This document shows, piece after piece, positions 15,691 to 23,519 of a stretch of 64,000 nt of DNA (position 1 is the first letter of the stretch; every line of letters starts with the position of its first letter). The stretch covers positions 1 through 64,000 of the forward strand of contig JAXDKG010000017.1 of assembly GCA_034667225.1 (NCBI GenBank), read 5' to 3'. The position numbers were made by a program, and so were the translations under genes. This DNA is from DATMER01 sp034667225 (GTDB lineage Bacteria > Acidobacteriota > Thermoanaerobaculia > Multivoradales > UBA5704). Below the pieces are notes generated by a model. It was given only the letters and a program-made list of their open reading frames with translations. It ran no database searches and was not told where the DNA came from.

Positions 15691-15750
15691 GGAGCCGCTT
15701 GGAAGTAGCGGGCGTTCTTTGACAATCGATGGACCCCAAGACAGGGGGTA

Positions 15751-15774
15751 CGGGCTCGTTCCGGCGCGAGCCCG
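15751..15774 (-). terminator. Hairpin downstream of the NCS1 transporter gene
   Basis: Perfect 8-bp arms CGGGCTCG / CGAGCCCG around TTCCGGCG, 27 bases after the stop at 15801. No U-run follows on the minus strand, so it is a stable stem of uncertain strength as a terminator. Confidence 0.45.
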
Positions 15775-15800
15775 CCCCTGCCACTTGGGTAGAGGTGCGC

Positions 15801-17258
15801 TTACTCCGCGACGCGGCTGAGATCCACCTGCGGCGTGCCTCTCATGAGCGCCCAGTAGAGGATGAACGCCACGGCGAAGCCCACGAACCAGGCGTAGTCG
15901 TAGAGGACCCTCAGGCCGGGCACGACTAGGCCGATCAGCGCGATTGCGACTCCCGCGACGAGCGCCACGAGCGCTTTCGGGTTCCAGCGGCCGTAGATGC
16001 CATCCGCTTTGTAGAGGTCGGGGAGCGAGAGGTTGGTTTTGCGGATCAGCCAGTAGTCGGCGATGAAGATGCCGGCGATCGGGCCGAGCAGGCCCGAGTA
16101 GCCCACCAGCCAGCCGAAGATGTAGGTGCCGTAGTCGGAGAGGAGACGCCAGGGCATGATCGCCACGCCGATCACTCCCGTGATCAGGCCGCCGATCGCG
16201 AAGGTGATCCGCGCGGGCCAGAGATTCGCGAAGCCGTTTGCCGGCGCCACGACGTTCGCGGCCACGTTGGTGGTGAGCGTCGCGATCAGCAGGGCGAAGA
16301 GGGAGATCACGATGACCACGGGGCTTTCCAGCTTCGAGAGCAGCGCCACCGGGTCCCAGATCGCCTCGCCGAAGATCAGGACCGAGGCCGAGGTCACGGC
16401 GATGCCGATGAAGGAGAAGAGCGTCATGGTCGTGGGCAGGCCGAAGAACTGGCCGCGGATCTGGGCGCGCTGGTCCTTGGCATAACGTGAGAGGTCGGGG
16501 ATGTTCAGGGCGAGCGTGGCCCAGAAGCCGACCATGGCGGTGAGCGAGGGCACGAAGAAGGCCAGGAATTCGCCCGTCGATTGGAACTTGCTCGGTTGCG
16601 CGAGGATCGGGCCGATTCCGCCCGCCCGCAGCATGGCCCAGGCGAGAAGGGCCAGGCCGGCGGCGATCAGGAAAGGCGCGGCCCAGGCTTCGAGGAACTT
16701 GATCGATTCACTGCCCCGGACCACGATGTACATGTTCCAGAGCCAGAAGGCGAAGAAGGCGATCCAGGAGCCCCCTGGCACCTTCGCCCAGGATGGGAAC
16801 GCGGTCATCAGCATGACCTGGATCGCTTGCCCGCCTACCCAGGTCTGGATGCCGAACCAGCCGCAGGCGACCAGGCTGCGCAGGATCGTTGGCACGTGCG
16901 CGCCCGCCGTGCCGAAAGAGGCCCGCGCGAGCACCGGGAAGGGGATCCCGAAGCGTGTGCCCGAGTGGGCGATGAGCACCATCGGGAAGGCCACGATCAC
17001 GTTGCCGAGCAGGATCGTGAAGATCGCCTGCTTCCAGCTCATGCCGCCCTGCACCAGCCCCGCCGCCAGCAGGTAGGTCGGGATGCAGACCGAGAGCCCG
17101 ATCCAGAGCGAGGCGATGTGGTAGGTGGTCCAGGTCCGCTGCTCGACCCGGGTCGGGGCGAGGTCGGCGTTGGAGAGGCGAGGGTCGGAGGGTGGCTCCC
17201 TCAGCTCGAAGAGGTCGCCGCGCATGCGGCGCATGGCACCCGCAATGTCATTGGACAT
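15801..17258 (-). CDS. NCS1-family nucleobase/hydantoin-type transporter
   Basis: 485 residues with about 12 membrane helices. NCS1 features are clear: the N-terminal LSNADLAPTRVEQRTWTTYH, then SLWIGLSVCIPTYLLAAGL, GTRFGIPFPVLARASFGTAG, WFGIQTWVGGQAIQ in helix 3, and NIPDLSRYAKD, the family hallmark before helix 7. These proteins import purines, pyrimidines, allantoin or hydantoins with a cation. The substrate cannot be read from the sequence, and no purine catabolic gene is adjacent, although a molybdenum hydroxylase operon lies 18 kb away. The ATG at 17258 has no strong ribosome binding site; ATG codons slightly downstream (MRRMRG) are possible. Confidence 0.9.
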   Translation of the reverse strand: MSNDIAGAMRRMRGDLFELREPPSDPRLSNADLAPTRVEQRTWTTYHIASLWIGLSVCIPTYLLAAGLVQGGMSWKQAIFTILLGNVIVAFPMVLIAHSGTRFGIPFPVLARASFGTAGAHVPTILRSLVACGWFGIQTWVGGQAIQVMLMTAFPSWAKVPGGSWIAFFAFWLWNMYIVVRGSESIKFLEAWAAPFLIAAGLALLAWAMLRAGGIGPILAQPSKFQSTGEFLAFFVPSLTAMVGFWATLALNIPDLSRYAKDQRAQIRGQFFGLPTTMTLFSFIGIAVTSASVLIFGEAIWDPVALLSKLESPVVIVISLFALLIATLTTNVAANVVAPANGFANLWPARITFAIGGLITGVIGVAIMPWRLLSDYGTYIFGWLVGYSGLLGPIAGIFIADYWLIRKTNLSLPDLYKADGIYGRWNPKALVALVAGVAIALIGLVVPGLRVLYDYAWFVGFAVAFILYWALMRGTPQVDLSRVAE

Positions 17259-17282
17259 GGCGGGTATGGTAGCTCAGCTCCG

Positions 17283-17420
17283 GCCCCTCACCCCCTAACC
17301 CCCTCTCCCATCGCACTCCCGCCCAACCGGGAGAGGGGGAACCGGAGTTGAAGCTGTTGGGAGGGGGCGCCCCTCTCCCGGGGGAAGGGTGTGCGATGGG
17401 AGAGGGGACGGGGGTGAGGC
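17283..17420. repeat. Palindromic GGGAGAGGG element
   Basis: Left arm 17283-17316 (…CCCCTCTCCCATCGCAC) and right arm 17391-17420 (GTGCGATGGGAGAGGGGACG…) are inverted copies. An inner CTCCCG/CGGGAG hairpin follows the left arm and CCTCTCCCGGGGG lies before the right arm. The element fills the whole gap between the NCS1 gene start and the stop of the beta-helix gene. It belongs to the same broad family as 508-556 and 57890-57936. Confidence 0.8.
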
Positions 17421-18959
17421 TCAATGCCCGATGCACCAGTCGTAGAGCGCGTCGGTGTAGGGCGGCAGGTCTCCGGAGGCGTAGCCGGCCGCCACCGAGG
17501 CTCCCACGGTCGCGGTAGGGCAGCGGGAGACTTCGACCAGGATCAGGTCGAGGTCGTTGCCCGAGACCTGGGCATTGAGCATGCCGCTGATGGCGATGCC
17601 GGTGTCCACCCGGGTGGGGATTCCGGCTGTGAAGTTGTTGACCACGGTGACCCCGCTCGCCAAGTCGGCCGGGGGGCCGAACCAGGCCCTGGTGCCGACC
17701 GCGATGCCGATGTCGAAGTGCGTACCGGGGCTCGTCCAGAAGGTGTTTCCGTCGATCATGGCGCCGCGGAAGTCGGGCTTCGTGCCCCGGCCCTCGAGGC
17801 CGTCGACTGTGATCGCTCCGTAGGCCGAGTTGCCCGCGGCGAGGACGCGGTTGGCTCTCACCAGGGATCTCTGGACCGCGGGATGGGAACGGAAGAGCAC
17901 GATGCCCACATCGGTCGCGTCCACGATCGCGTTCATCTGGACGAGGGTGGACTCGCAGGAGATGCTCAGGCCGTCGGTCCAGGGGTTGTACTTCAGCTTG
18001 CCCCGGACGTGCCCGCTGGAGTAGGCCGTGATCACGTTGTTCAGGACCTCGACATCGTTGCAGGGGAAGCCTTCCGCGGTCCCGAAGACCTGGACGCTCG
18101 ACCAGCCCGCGGAGTTGGTGATCACGCTGAACTGGATCGTGGTCCCGTTGCCCCCGAGGAGACGGACGTTGATGCCGTCGTCGACGAAGCCGACCACGCC
18201 CCTTTGGCCGTCCACCCAGACATTTTGCAGCGTCGCGCCATCCTGAAGGGTCACGGCCGCGGTCTTGAAGCCGGCGCTGCGTACGAGCCGGCCCATCAGG
18301 GCGTAGCGGTTCGGCTCAGGGAGGCCGGTCGTGGCGAGGGTCACTCCCGGAGGGATCACGAGCGGAGCGGTCAGCCGCACCACGGCTTTCTGGGCCAGGT
18401 AGACGATCTCTCCCGGGAGGGTGGCGTTGAGGCGCGCCTGGAGCTGCGCGCCGGTTCCCTGGAACCCGTCGCTGCTCACGGGAAGCGCGAGCACCGGCTG
18501 ATTGCCGAAGGAGTAGCTGGTCTGGGGGCCGCAGATCTTTTTCGCGAGCCGCTTGAATTCGCGGGTGGAGAAGAAGGCATCTACCGTGTCGCGGAAGTCC
18601 TGGCCCTTGCGCCGGGCTTTGAGGCGGATCTGGAAGTCGGCCGCGTCGGGCTCGCGGTTCAGGATGCCGCGGTAGAGCGTGAGCAGCTCGGCCGGCGGGT
18701 CGTAGCCCAGCTCGGCGTACTCGCCGGAGAGGTAGACCTTGCGCGCCCAGGCGTTCAGGGTGGCGGCGCGGCAGCCGTTGGCCTCGAACCAGCTCACCGC
18801 TTCCTGCCAGGCCGTGGGGTCGGGGCTGCGGCCCAGGGCTTCGGTGTAGGTTTTGGCGATGAACTGGCCGGGGATTTTGGCGTCCGCGGCTTGGGAGGGG
18901 GAGGAAAGGACCAAAAGGACGTAAAGGACCAAAAGGACTGGAAGGACGGGCTTCTTCAC
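17421..18959 (-). CDS. Secreted DUF4214 plus right-handed beta-helix protein
   Basis: 512 residues from GTG at 18959, which overlaps the stop of the M16 protease gene (GTGA). The signal peptide (VLPVLLVLYVLLVLSS) is encoded by the 9-bp repeat at 18906-18950. Residues about 30-145 form a DUF4214 domain (FIAKTYTEALGRSPDPTAWQ … EPDAADFQIRL). The rest is Gly/Asn-rich short strands (GATLQNVWVDGQRGV, CNDVEVLNNVITAYSSGHV, GAMIDGNTFWTSPGTHFDIG) typical of a parallel beta-helix. Such folds often bind or cut polysaccharides, but no catalytic set is identifiable. Coupling to the M16 protease suggests co-expression in the cell envelope. Confidence 0.8.
   Translation of the reverse strand: MKKPVLPVLLVLYVLLVLSSPSQAADAKIPGQFIAKTYTEALGRSPDPTAWQEAVSWFEANGCRAATLNAWARKVYLSGEYAELGYDPPAELLTLYRGILNREPDAADFQIRLKARRKGQDFRDTVDAFFSTREFKRLAKKICGPQTSYSFGNQPVLALPVSSDGFQGTGAQLQARLNATLPGEIVYLAQKAVVRLTAPLVIPPGVTLATTGLPEPNRYALMGRLVRSAGFKTAAVTLQDGATLQNVWVDGQRGVVGFVDDGINVRLLGGNGTTIQFSVITNSAGWSSVQVFGTAEGFPCNDVEVLNNVITAYSSGHVRGKLKYNPWTDGLSISCESTLVQMNAIVDATDVGIVLFRSHPAVQRSLVRANRVLAAGNSAYGAITVDGLEGRGTKPDFRGAMIDGNTFWTSPGTHFDIGIAVGTRAWFGPPADLASGVTVVNNFTAGIPTRVDTGIAISGMLNAQVSGNDLDLILVEVSRCPTATVGASVAAGYASGDLPPYTDALYDWCIGH
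18906..18950. repeat. (AAGGACNNN)5 nine-base repeat encoding a signal peptide
   Basis: Five units with CAA, GTA, CAA, TGG and GGG in the variable positions. On the minus strand they are GTCCTTNNN and encode Val-Leu-X repeats in the hydrophobic core of the beta-helix protein's signal peptide. Confidence 0.9.
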
Positions 18960-21808
18960 TTCGCTTCCTTTTTCTCAGGATCGAGCACGCCTAGCACATA
19001 GCGCTCCCGGCGCAAGTAGCGGCGGGCAGCGTCCTGGATGGTCTTCGTGCTCACTCTCCGGACCAGCTCATCGTAACGCGGCAGGTCGCGCAGATCGAGC
19101 CCTTCGGAGTCGTAGGCTTCCATGGCCGCCAGCCAGAACTCGTTGGTCTTGAGGTTCGTCTGCCGCTCGCGGCGTTGCTTTTCCTGCACTTGCTTGACGT
19201 AGCTCTCGCCGATGCCGTTCTGCTGGATCGCCTCGATTTCCGTGAACACGGCCTTGACCAGCGCCTGCACCTGTTCGGGCGCGCAGCCAAAGGCGACCGT
19301 GACGGTGTAGCGCTCTCCTGGCCGGCGGTCGAGCCCGGCGTTGACCTGGACCCCGTAGACGGCGCCCATGTCTTCGCGCAGGACTTCGCGCAGCCGCACG
19401 TCGAGGACGTCGGAGAGCGAGGAGATGTCGTGCCGGGCCTCGCGGCTGAACGGCGCATCGCCCGTGAAGACGATCTGCACCTGGCTCTTGGGCTCCAGCC
19501 CGCGCTCGATCTTGACTTCGACGACGCCGTCCGGCGGCCGGACGCCCACGTCCTTCCAGGTCTCCTTGCGGCCCTTCGAGGGGAGCCCGCCCAGCCAGGT
19601 CTGCACCAGGGGCTTGATCGCCTCGGGCTGGAAGCTGCCCACCAGCAGGAAGGTGAAGTCGCCCGCGTCCGCGAACCGGTCGTGATAGATCCGCCAGGCC
19701 ACGGCGGGATCGACCTTGCCGATCAGCTCCGGCGAGATCGGCTGCCAGCGCGGATTGCCCTGGGTGAGGGCGCGCATCATGGCGTCGTTGAAGACTTCGC
19801 CGGGATCGGCCAGGCGGTTTTCGGCAAAGGCGCGCATCCGGTCGAGGACGGAGCGGAAGGCCGCTTCGTCCTGCCGCGGGGCTGTGACGCTCAGGTAGAT
19901 GAGCTGGAGCAGGGTCTCCAGGTCACGCACGGAGGAGCCCCCTTCGACCCCTTCTTCGAGCTGGGCGATGTAGGGCGCCACCTGGACCGCTTTTCCGGCC
20001 AGCGCCTTTTCGAGCGAGGTGGAGTCGAACTGCCCGAAACCCGCCTCGCCGATCAGGGCGGTGGCGAACAGGGCGGAGGGGAATTCCGCGTCGGGAACCA
20101 GCGAGTGGCCGCCGGGGCTGTAGGAGGTGAGGAGGATCTCGTCGTTCTTGAAGTCCGTGGGCTTCAGGAGCACCCGCACGCCGTTGGACAGGCGCCACTC
20201 GGTGACGCCGATCTCTTTGATCTTGGTCTCGCGGACGATCGTGCCCGGCTTGGGCGCCGCCGGCACCAAGGGGCCGGAGACGGCGTGGTCCACGTAGGCT
20301 TCGACCTCGCGCTTGGCCGCGGCGGCGAACACGGCGCGGAGGCGGTCTTCGGAGGGCAGAGCAATCCCTTCCTTCTTGGGAGCCTTCACCAGGACGACGC
20401 GGCTGTGATCGGTCAGCCACTCGTCCGCGAGGTGGTTGACCTCGTCGAGGGTGATGCCGGGCAGGAAGCGGCGCACCATCTTAATCTCGGCCGGGATGCC
20501 GGGGACCGATTCGCCGTAGGTGAAGGCGCGGACGAACTCTTCGGCGAAGGTGGTGGATTCGATCTTGCCGCGCTCGCGCTCGGCCTGCTCGTAGCCGAGG
20601 AGCCATTCTTTTTTGGCGCGGTCGAGCTCTCCCGGGGTGAAGCCGTGGCGGCGGACGCGCTCGACTTCGGCGAGGAGCGCTTCCAGACCGCGCTCGACTC
20701 CGCCGTCGCGCACGCCCGCAGCGAGGGAGGTCACTTCGGCCGAGCGCACGAAGCGGCCGGTGTCCGAGCCGCCCCAGAGGAACGGCGGATCGGGGCGCTG
20801 CGCGATCTCGTCCAGCCGCTGGTTGAGCATGGCGTGGTAGAGCGCTTCGACGATGGAGCGGCGGTAGTCGACGATGCGGTCTTCGCGGCGCTTTTCCTGC
20901 TTCCAGTGGATGGCGACCGTGGTGTCCGTGGCCTCGGGATCGGTGGTGAAGGAGAACAGGGTTTCCTTGTGCGCGGGCACGGGGAAGACTTCACGCGGCC
21001 GGGGCGTGCCGGGGTTCTTGAGCACGCCGAGCTGCTTGCTGATCTGCTCCTCGATCTTGGCGGGATCGAAGTCGCCCACGGCCACGACGGCCATGAGGTC
21101 GGGCCGGTACCAGTCCTGGTAGAAGCGGCGCAGGGCCTCGGGCGTGGCTTTTTCGAGGATCTCTTTCTGGCCGATGGGCAGCCGCTCGGCGTAGCGGGAG
21201 CCCTGGAAGAGGATGGGGAACTGCTGGTCGTCCATGCGCGCCGAGGCGCCGCGGCCGAGCCGCCACTCTTCGACGACCACTCCGCGCTCCTTGTCCAGCT
21301 CTTTGGGATCGAATGTGAGCCCGTCCGCCCAGTCTTTGAGGATGCGGAGGGACTGTTCCACGTATTGCGGCCGGTCGGTGGGGACGGTGAGCGTGTAGAC
21401 GGTCTCGTCGAACCCGGTATAGGCGTTGACGTCCGCTCCGAAGCGCATGCCGATGGATTCCAGGTAGCGCACGAGGTCCTGGTGCTCGAAGGCTTTGGAG
21501 CCGTTGAACGCCATGTGCTCGACCAGATGGGCCAGACCGCGCTGGTCTTCGTCTTCCAGGACCGATCCGGCGTTGACCACGAGCCAGATCTCCGCCCGTC
21601 CGGCAGGGACGGTGTTCTTGCGGATGTAATAGGTCAGCCCGTTCGGGAGCTTGCCGATCGTGACCTCGGGATCGACCGGGAGGATGGCTTCGAGGTTCTC
21701 GGCGGCGGCGGAGGCCGGAGCCGGAGGGGCTTGGGCCGGAGCCTGAGAGACAGCCGGAACGGCGGCGAGCAGACAGAGGAGGAGCGGGAGGAGCTTTGGG
21801 TATCTCAT
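18956..21808 (-). CDS. Zinc metallopeptidase, M16 family (PqqL-like)
   Basis: 950 residues with a signal peptide (LLPLLLCLLAAVPAVSQAPA) and a Pro/Ala linker. The inverted zinc motif HLVEH is at residues 94-98, and GVVVEEWR about 75 residues later supplies the third ligand. The architecture has four M16 half-domains, with an inactive C-terminal pair (EWRLSNGVRVLLKPTDFKND onward), as in PqqL (about 930 residues). M16 proteases degrade small proteins and peptides in a closed chamber; export points to periplasmic peptide turnover. The downstream DUF4214/beta-helix gene overlaps it by 4 bp. No PQQ genes are present, so a PQQ link is not implied. Confidence 0.9.
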   Translation of the reverse strand: MRYPKLLPLLLCLLAAVPAVSQAPAQAPPAPASAAAENLEAILPVDPEVTIGKLPNGLTYYIRKNTVPAGRAEIWLVVNAGSVLEDEDQRGLAHLVEHMAFNGSKAFEHQDLVRYLESIGMRFGADVNAYTGFDETVYTLTVPTDRPQYVEQSLRILKDWADGLTFDPKELDKERGVVVEEWRLGRGASARMDDQQFPILFQGSRYAERLPIGQKEILEKATPEALRRFYQDWYRPDLMAVVAVGDFDPAKIEEQISKQLGVLKNPGTPRPREVFPVPAHKETLFSFTTDPEATDTTVAIHWKQEKRREDRIVDYRRSIVEALYHAMLNQRLDEIAQRPDPPFLWGGSDTGRFVRSAEVTSLAAGVRDGGVERGLEALLAEVERVRRHGFTPGELDRAKKEWLLGYEQAERERGKIESTTFAEEFVRAFTYGESVPGIPAEIKMVRRFLPGITLDEVNHLADEWLTDHSRVVLVKAPKKEGIALPSEDRLRAVFAAAAKREVEAYVDHAVSGPLVPAAPKPGTIVRETKIKEIGVTEWRLSNGVRVLLKPTDFKNDEILLTSYSPGGHSLVPDAEFPSALFATALIGEAGFGQFDSTSLEKALAGKAVQVAPYIAQLEEGVEGGSSVRDLETLLQLIYLSVTAPRQDEAAFRSVLDRMRAFAENRLADPGEVFNDAMMRALTQGNPRWQPISPELIGKVDPAVAWRIYHDRFADAGDFTFLLVGSFQPEAIKPLVQTWLGGLPSKGRKETWKDVGVRPPDGVVEVKIERGLEPKSQVQIVFTGDAPFSREARHDISSLSDVLDVRLREVLREDMGAVYGVQVNAGLDRRPGERYTVTVAFGCAPEQVQALVKAVFTEIEAIQQNGIGESYVKQVQEKQRRERQTNLKTNEFWLAAMEAYDSEGLDLRDLPRYDELVRRVSTKTIQDAARRYLRRERYVLGVLDPEKKEAK

Positions 21809-21866
21809 GGTTTCGAAAAGGGTAACGTTGCGGGTGGGTGGGGGATTCCGGAAACGTCCGCGAGCG

Positions 21867-22007
21867 CCCCGCCTGGGGTTGAAACCCCAGGCTACAAGAG
21901 TGTCGCCCCCCTCCGGGGGCGAGTTTCCGGGTTGGGAGGGGGTGGCGCCAGCCAGCCTCCGGAGGAGGCTGTACTCTTCTAGCCTGGGGTTTCAACCCCA
22001 GGCGGGT
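21867..22007. repeat. Palindromic element with 37-bp inverted ends
   Basis: Left arm 21867-21903 contains GCCTGGGGTTGAAACCCCAG and then GCTACAAGAGTGT. Right arm 21971-22007 is its inverted copy (GTACTCTTCTAGCCTGGGGT then TTCAACCCCAGGCGGG). Each arm also folds on itself (CCTGGGGTT / AACCCCAGG). Inner hairpins are CGCCCCC/GGGGGCG and AGCCTCC/GGAGGCT. The element lies in the 216-bp gap between two minus-strand genes and looks like a small non-autonomous repeat. Confidence 0.8.
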
Positions 22008-22024
22008 TGGGTCGGGTACATCGC

Positions 22025-22306
22025 TTACGCCAAAGCCTCCTGGAACCGGGGATGCCGCTTCGCGTAGACATCCACATACCAGCAAGAAGCCCGGAACCGG
22101 TACCCGCGCTCCAAAGTCTCTTCCAGGGCGTGCTCCACGAGCTTTTCGGCGATGCCGCGGCCGCGGTGCTCGGGGGGGACGTAGGTGTGCGTGAAGTCGA
22201 CCAGGTTCTCGCCGAGCACGCGATAGGTGAGCAGCCCCACCTCCTGGCCGCCGCTCGTCACGGTGTATCTCTTCGCCTGCTCGTCGTGATGGATGTCCAT
22301 GTCCAT
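22025..22306 (-). CDS. Small GNAT-type acetyltransferase (Acetyltransf_CG-like), copy 2
   Basis: 93 residues; the ATG at 22306 shares one base with the stop of the paralogue upstream (TGATG). The core YVPPEHRGRGIAEKLVEHAL contains the (Q/R)-x-x-G-x-(G/A) acetyl-CoA loop as RGRGIA and matches the compact one-domain N-acetyltransferases of the YjdJ/Acetyltransf_CG family. Usual members are 90-100 residues, so it looks complete. The two adjacent copies share this block and the ending (HPRFQEAL / HPEYKKGV), indicating tandem duplication. Substrate unknown. Confidence 0.85.
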   Translation of the reverse strand: MDMDIHHDEQAKRYTVTSGGQEVGLLTYRVLGENLVDFTHTYVPPEHRGRGIAEKLVEHALEETLERGYRFRASCWYVDVYAKRHPRFQEALA

Positions 22307-22578
22307 CAGGCTACCCCTTTCTTGTATTCCGGGTGCTTCTCGACGAAGCCCTCCACGTAAGGGCACGTGGCGATGAACTTGTAGCCGTTCTTCATGGTGT
22401 CGTCCAGGGCATGGCGCACCAGCTTTTCGGCCACTTTGCGGCCGCGCAGCTCCTCGGGGACGTAGGTATGCCGGAAGTCGCGGGTCTTGCCGCTCTCGCC
22501 ATAGGTGAGCTCCGCTCTCTCCCTATCGAACTGAATGTAGTACCGCTTCCCCTCTTCGTGCTGGATTTCCGGTTCCAT
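22306..22578 (-). CDS. Small GNAT-type acetyltransferase (Acetyltransf_CG-like), copy 1
   Basis: 90 residues; ATG at 22578 follows GGGGAGAGGAGAACGA. The sequence DFRHTYVPEELRGRKVAEKL carries the acetyl-CoA binding loop RGRKVA, followed by ALDDTMKNGYKFIATCPYV. It is first in a two-gene unit with the paralogue at 22025-22306. The glycine that normally follows RGR is lysine here, which might weaken cofactor binding. Substrate unknown; possible roles are acetylation of a small molecule or a protein end. Confidence 0.85.
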   Translation of the reverse strand: MEPEIQHEEGKRYYIQFDRERAELTYGESGKTRDFRHTYVPEELRGRKVAEKLVRHALDDTMKNGYKFIATCPYVEGFVEKHPEYKKGVA

Positions 22579-22676
22579 TCGTTCTCCTCTCCCCGAGGCA
22601 GGAGTTCAAGCCGCGTGCCATCTCAGCCTTGCCTCCTCCGCCGTAGTGAGTCTAGGATCAAAGGGGATTCCGGACA

Positions 22677-23519
22677 ATGAGCTCATTCCTAGACTCGATC
22701 GCGATCGTGACGGGCGGCGCCAGCGGCATCGGCCAGGCTTTGTGCGTGGAGCTGGCGCGGCGCGGCGCCGTGGTGGTGGTGACCGATGTGGACGAGGCCG
22801 GCGCCCGAAGTGTGGCCGAGGGGATCGCCGCTGCCGGCGGCCGGGCGTCCTCGAAGGCCTTGGACGTGCGCGACGCCGAAGCAGTGAAGCGGGTGGTGGA
22901 GGAGACCGCCGCGGCCCATGGCCGGCTCGACTACATGTTCAACAACGCCGGGCTTGCCGTGACGGGCGAGGTCCGCGACTTGAGCCTCGAGCACTGGCGC
23001 AAGGTCGTGGACGTGAACCTCTGGGGCGTCATTCACGGCATTGCCGCGGCCTACCCGTTGATGGTCCGGCAGCGCTCGGGGCACATCGTCAACATCGCCT
23101 CGCTCGCCGGATTGCTGGGGATCCCCTGCTCGAGCCCGTACGCGACCACCAAGTTCGCGGTGGTGGGCCTCTCCCAGAGCCTGCGTGCCGAGGCCGAGGA
23201 CCTGGGCGTGAAGGTCAGCGCCGTCTGCCCCTCCTACATCCAGACGCGCATCTTCGAGGCGAGCACCTACGTCGGGAGCAGCAAGGAGGACGTCCTCTCC
23301 CTGCTCACCTTCAAGATGATGGAGGTGGGGGAGGCCGTGCGCCAGATTCTCCACGGCGTGGAGCGCAACCGGGCGCTGATCGTGCTGCCGTTCTACGCCC
23401 GCGTCCTCTGGTGGCTCGCCCGGCTCTTCCCGGGGATGCCGCTGTGGCTCAACCGGAAGGCGGTCCGGGACTTCCGGAAGCTGCGCGATTCCGCCGCCAG
23501 TCGAGAAAGACCGGCGTGA
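22677..23519 (+). CDS. Short-chain dehydrogenase/reductase (SDR)
   Basis: 280 residues, ATG at 22677. Classical SDR features are complete: TGGASGIG cofactor loop near residue 12, NNAG near 90, IVNIASLAG with the catalytic Ser, and YATTK with Tyr and Lys. The VTDVDEA segment after strand 2 suggests NAD(H) over NADP(H). A C-terminal hydrophobic, basic tail (FYARVLWWLARLFPGMPLWL) may associate with the membrane. The gene end overlaps the tail of the convergent CHAT gene by 71 bp. Substrate unknown. Confidence 0.9.
   Translation: MSSFLDSIAIVTGGASGIGQALCVELARRGAVVVVTDVDEAGARSVAEGIAAAGGRASSKALDVRDAEAVKRVVEETAAAHGRLDYMFNNAGLAVTGEVRDLSLEHWRKVVDVNLWGVIHGIAAAYPLMVRQRSGHIVNIASLAGLLGIPCSSPYATTKFAVVGLSQSLRAEAEDLGVKVSAVCPSYIQTRIFEASTYVGSSKEDVLSLLTFKMMEVGEAVRQILHGVERNRALIVLPFYARVLWWLARLFPGMPLWLNRKAVRDFRKLRDSAASRERPA

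Noticed and set aside
18956..21808. PQQ biosynthesis role for the M16 protease
   Set aside because: Similarity to PqqL is in length and fold only; no PQQ genes are nearby, and PqqL itself is not needed for PQQ synthesis.
19175..21982. 935-residue plus-strand frame opposite the M16 protease
   Set aside because: Composition is Gly/His/Arg/Asp-rich as expected for the complement of a high-GC gene; the minus strand holds a complete M16 protein.
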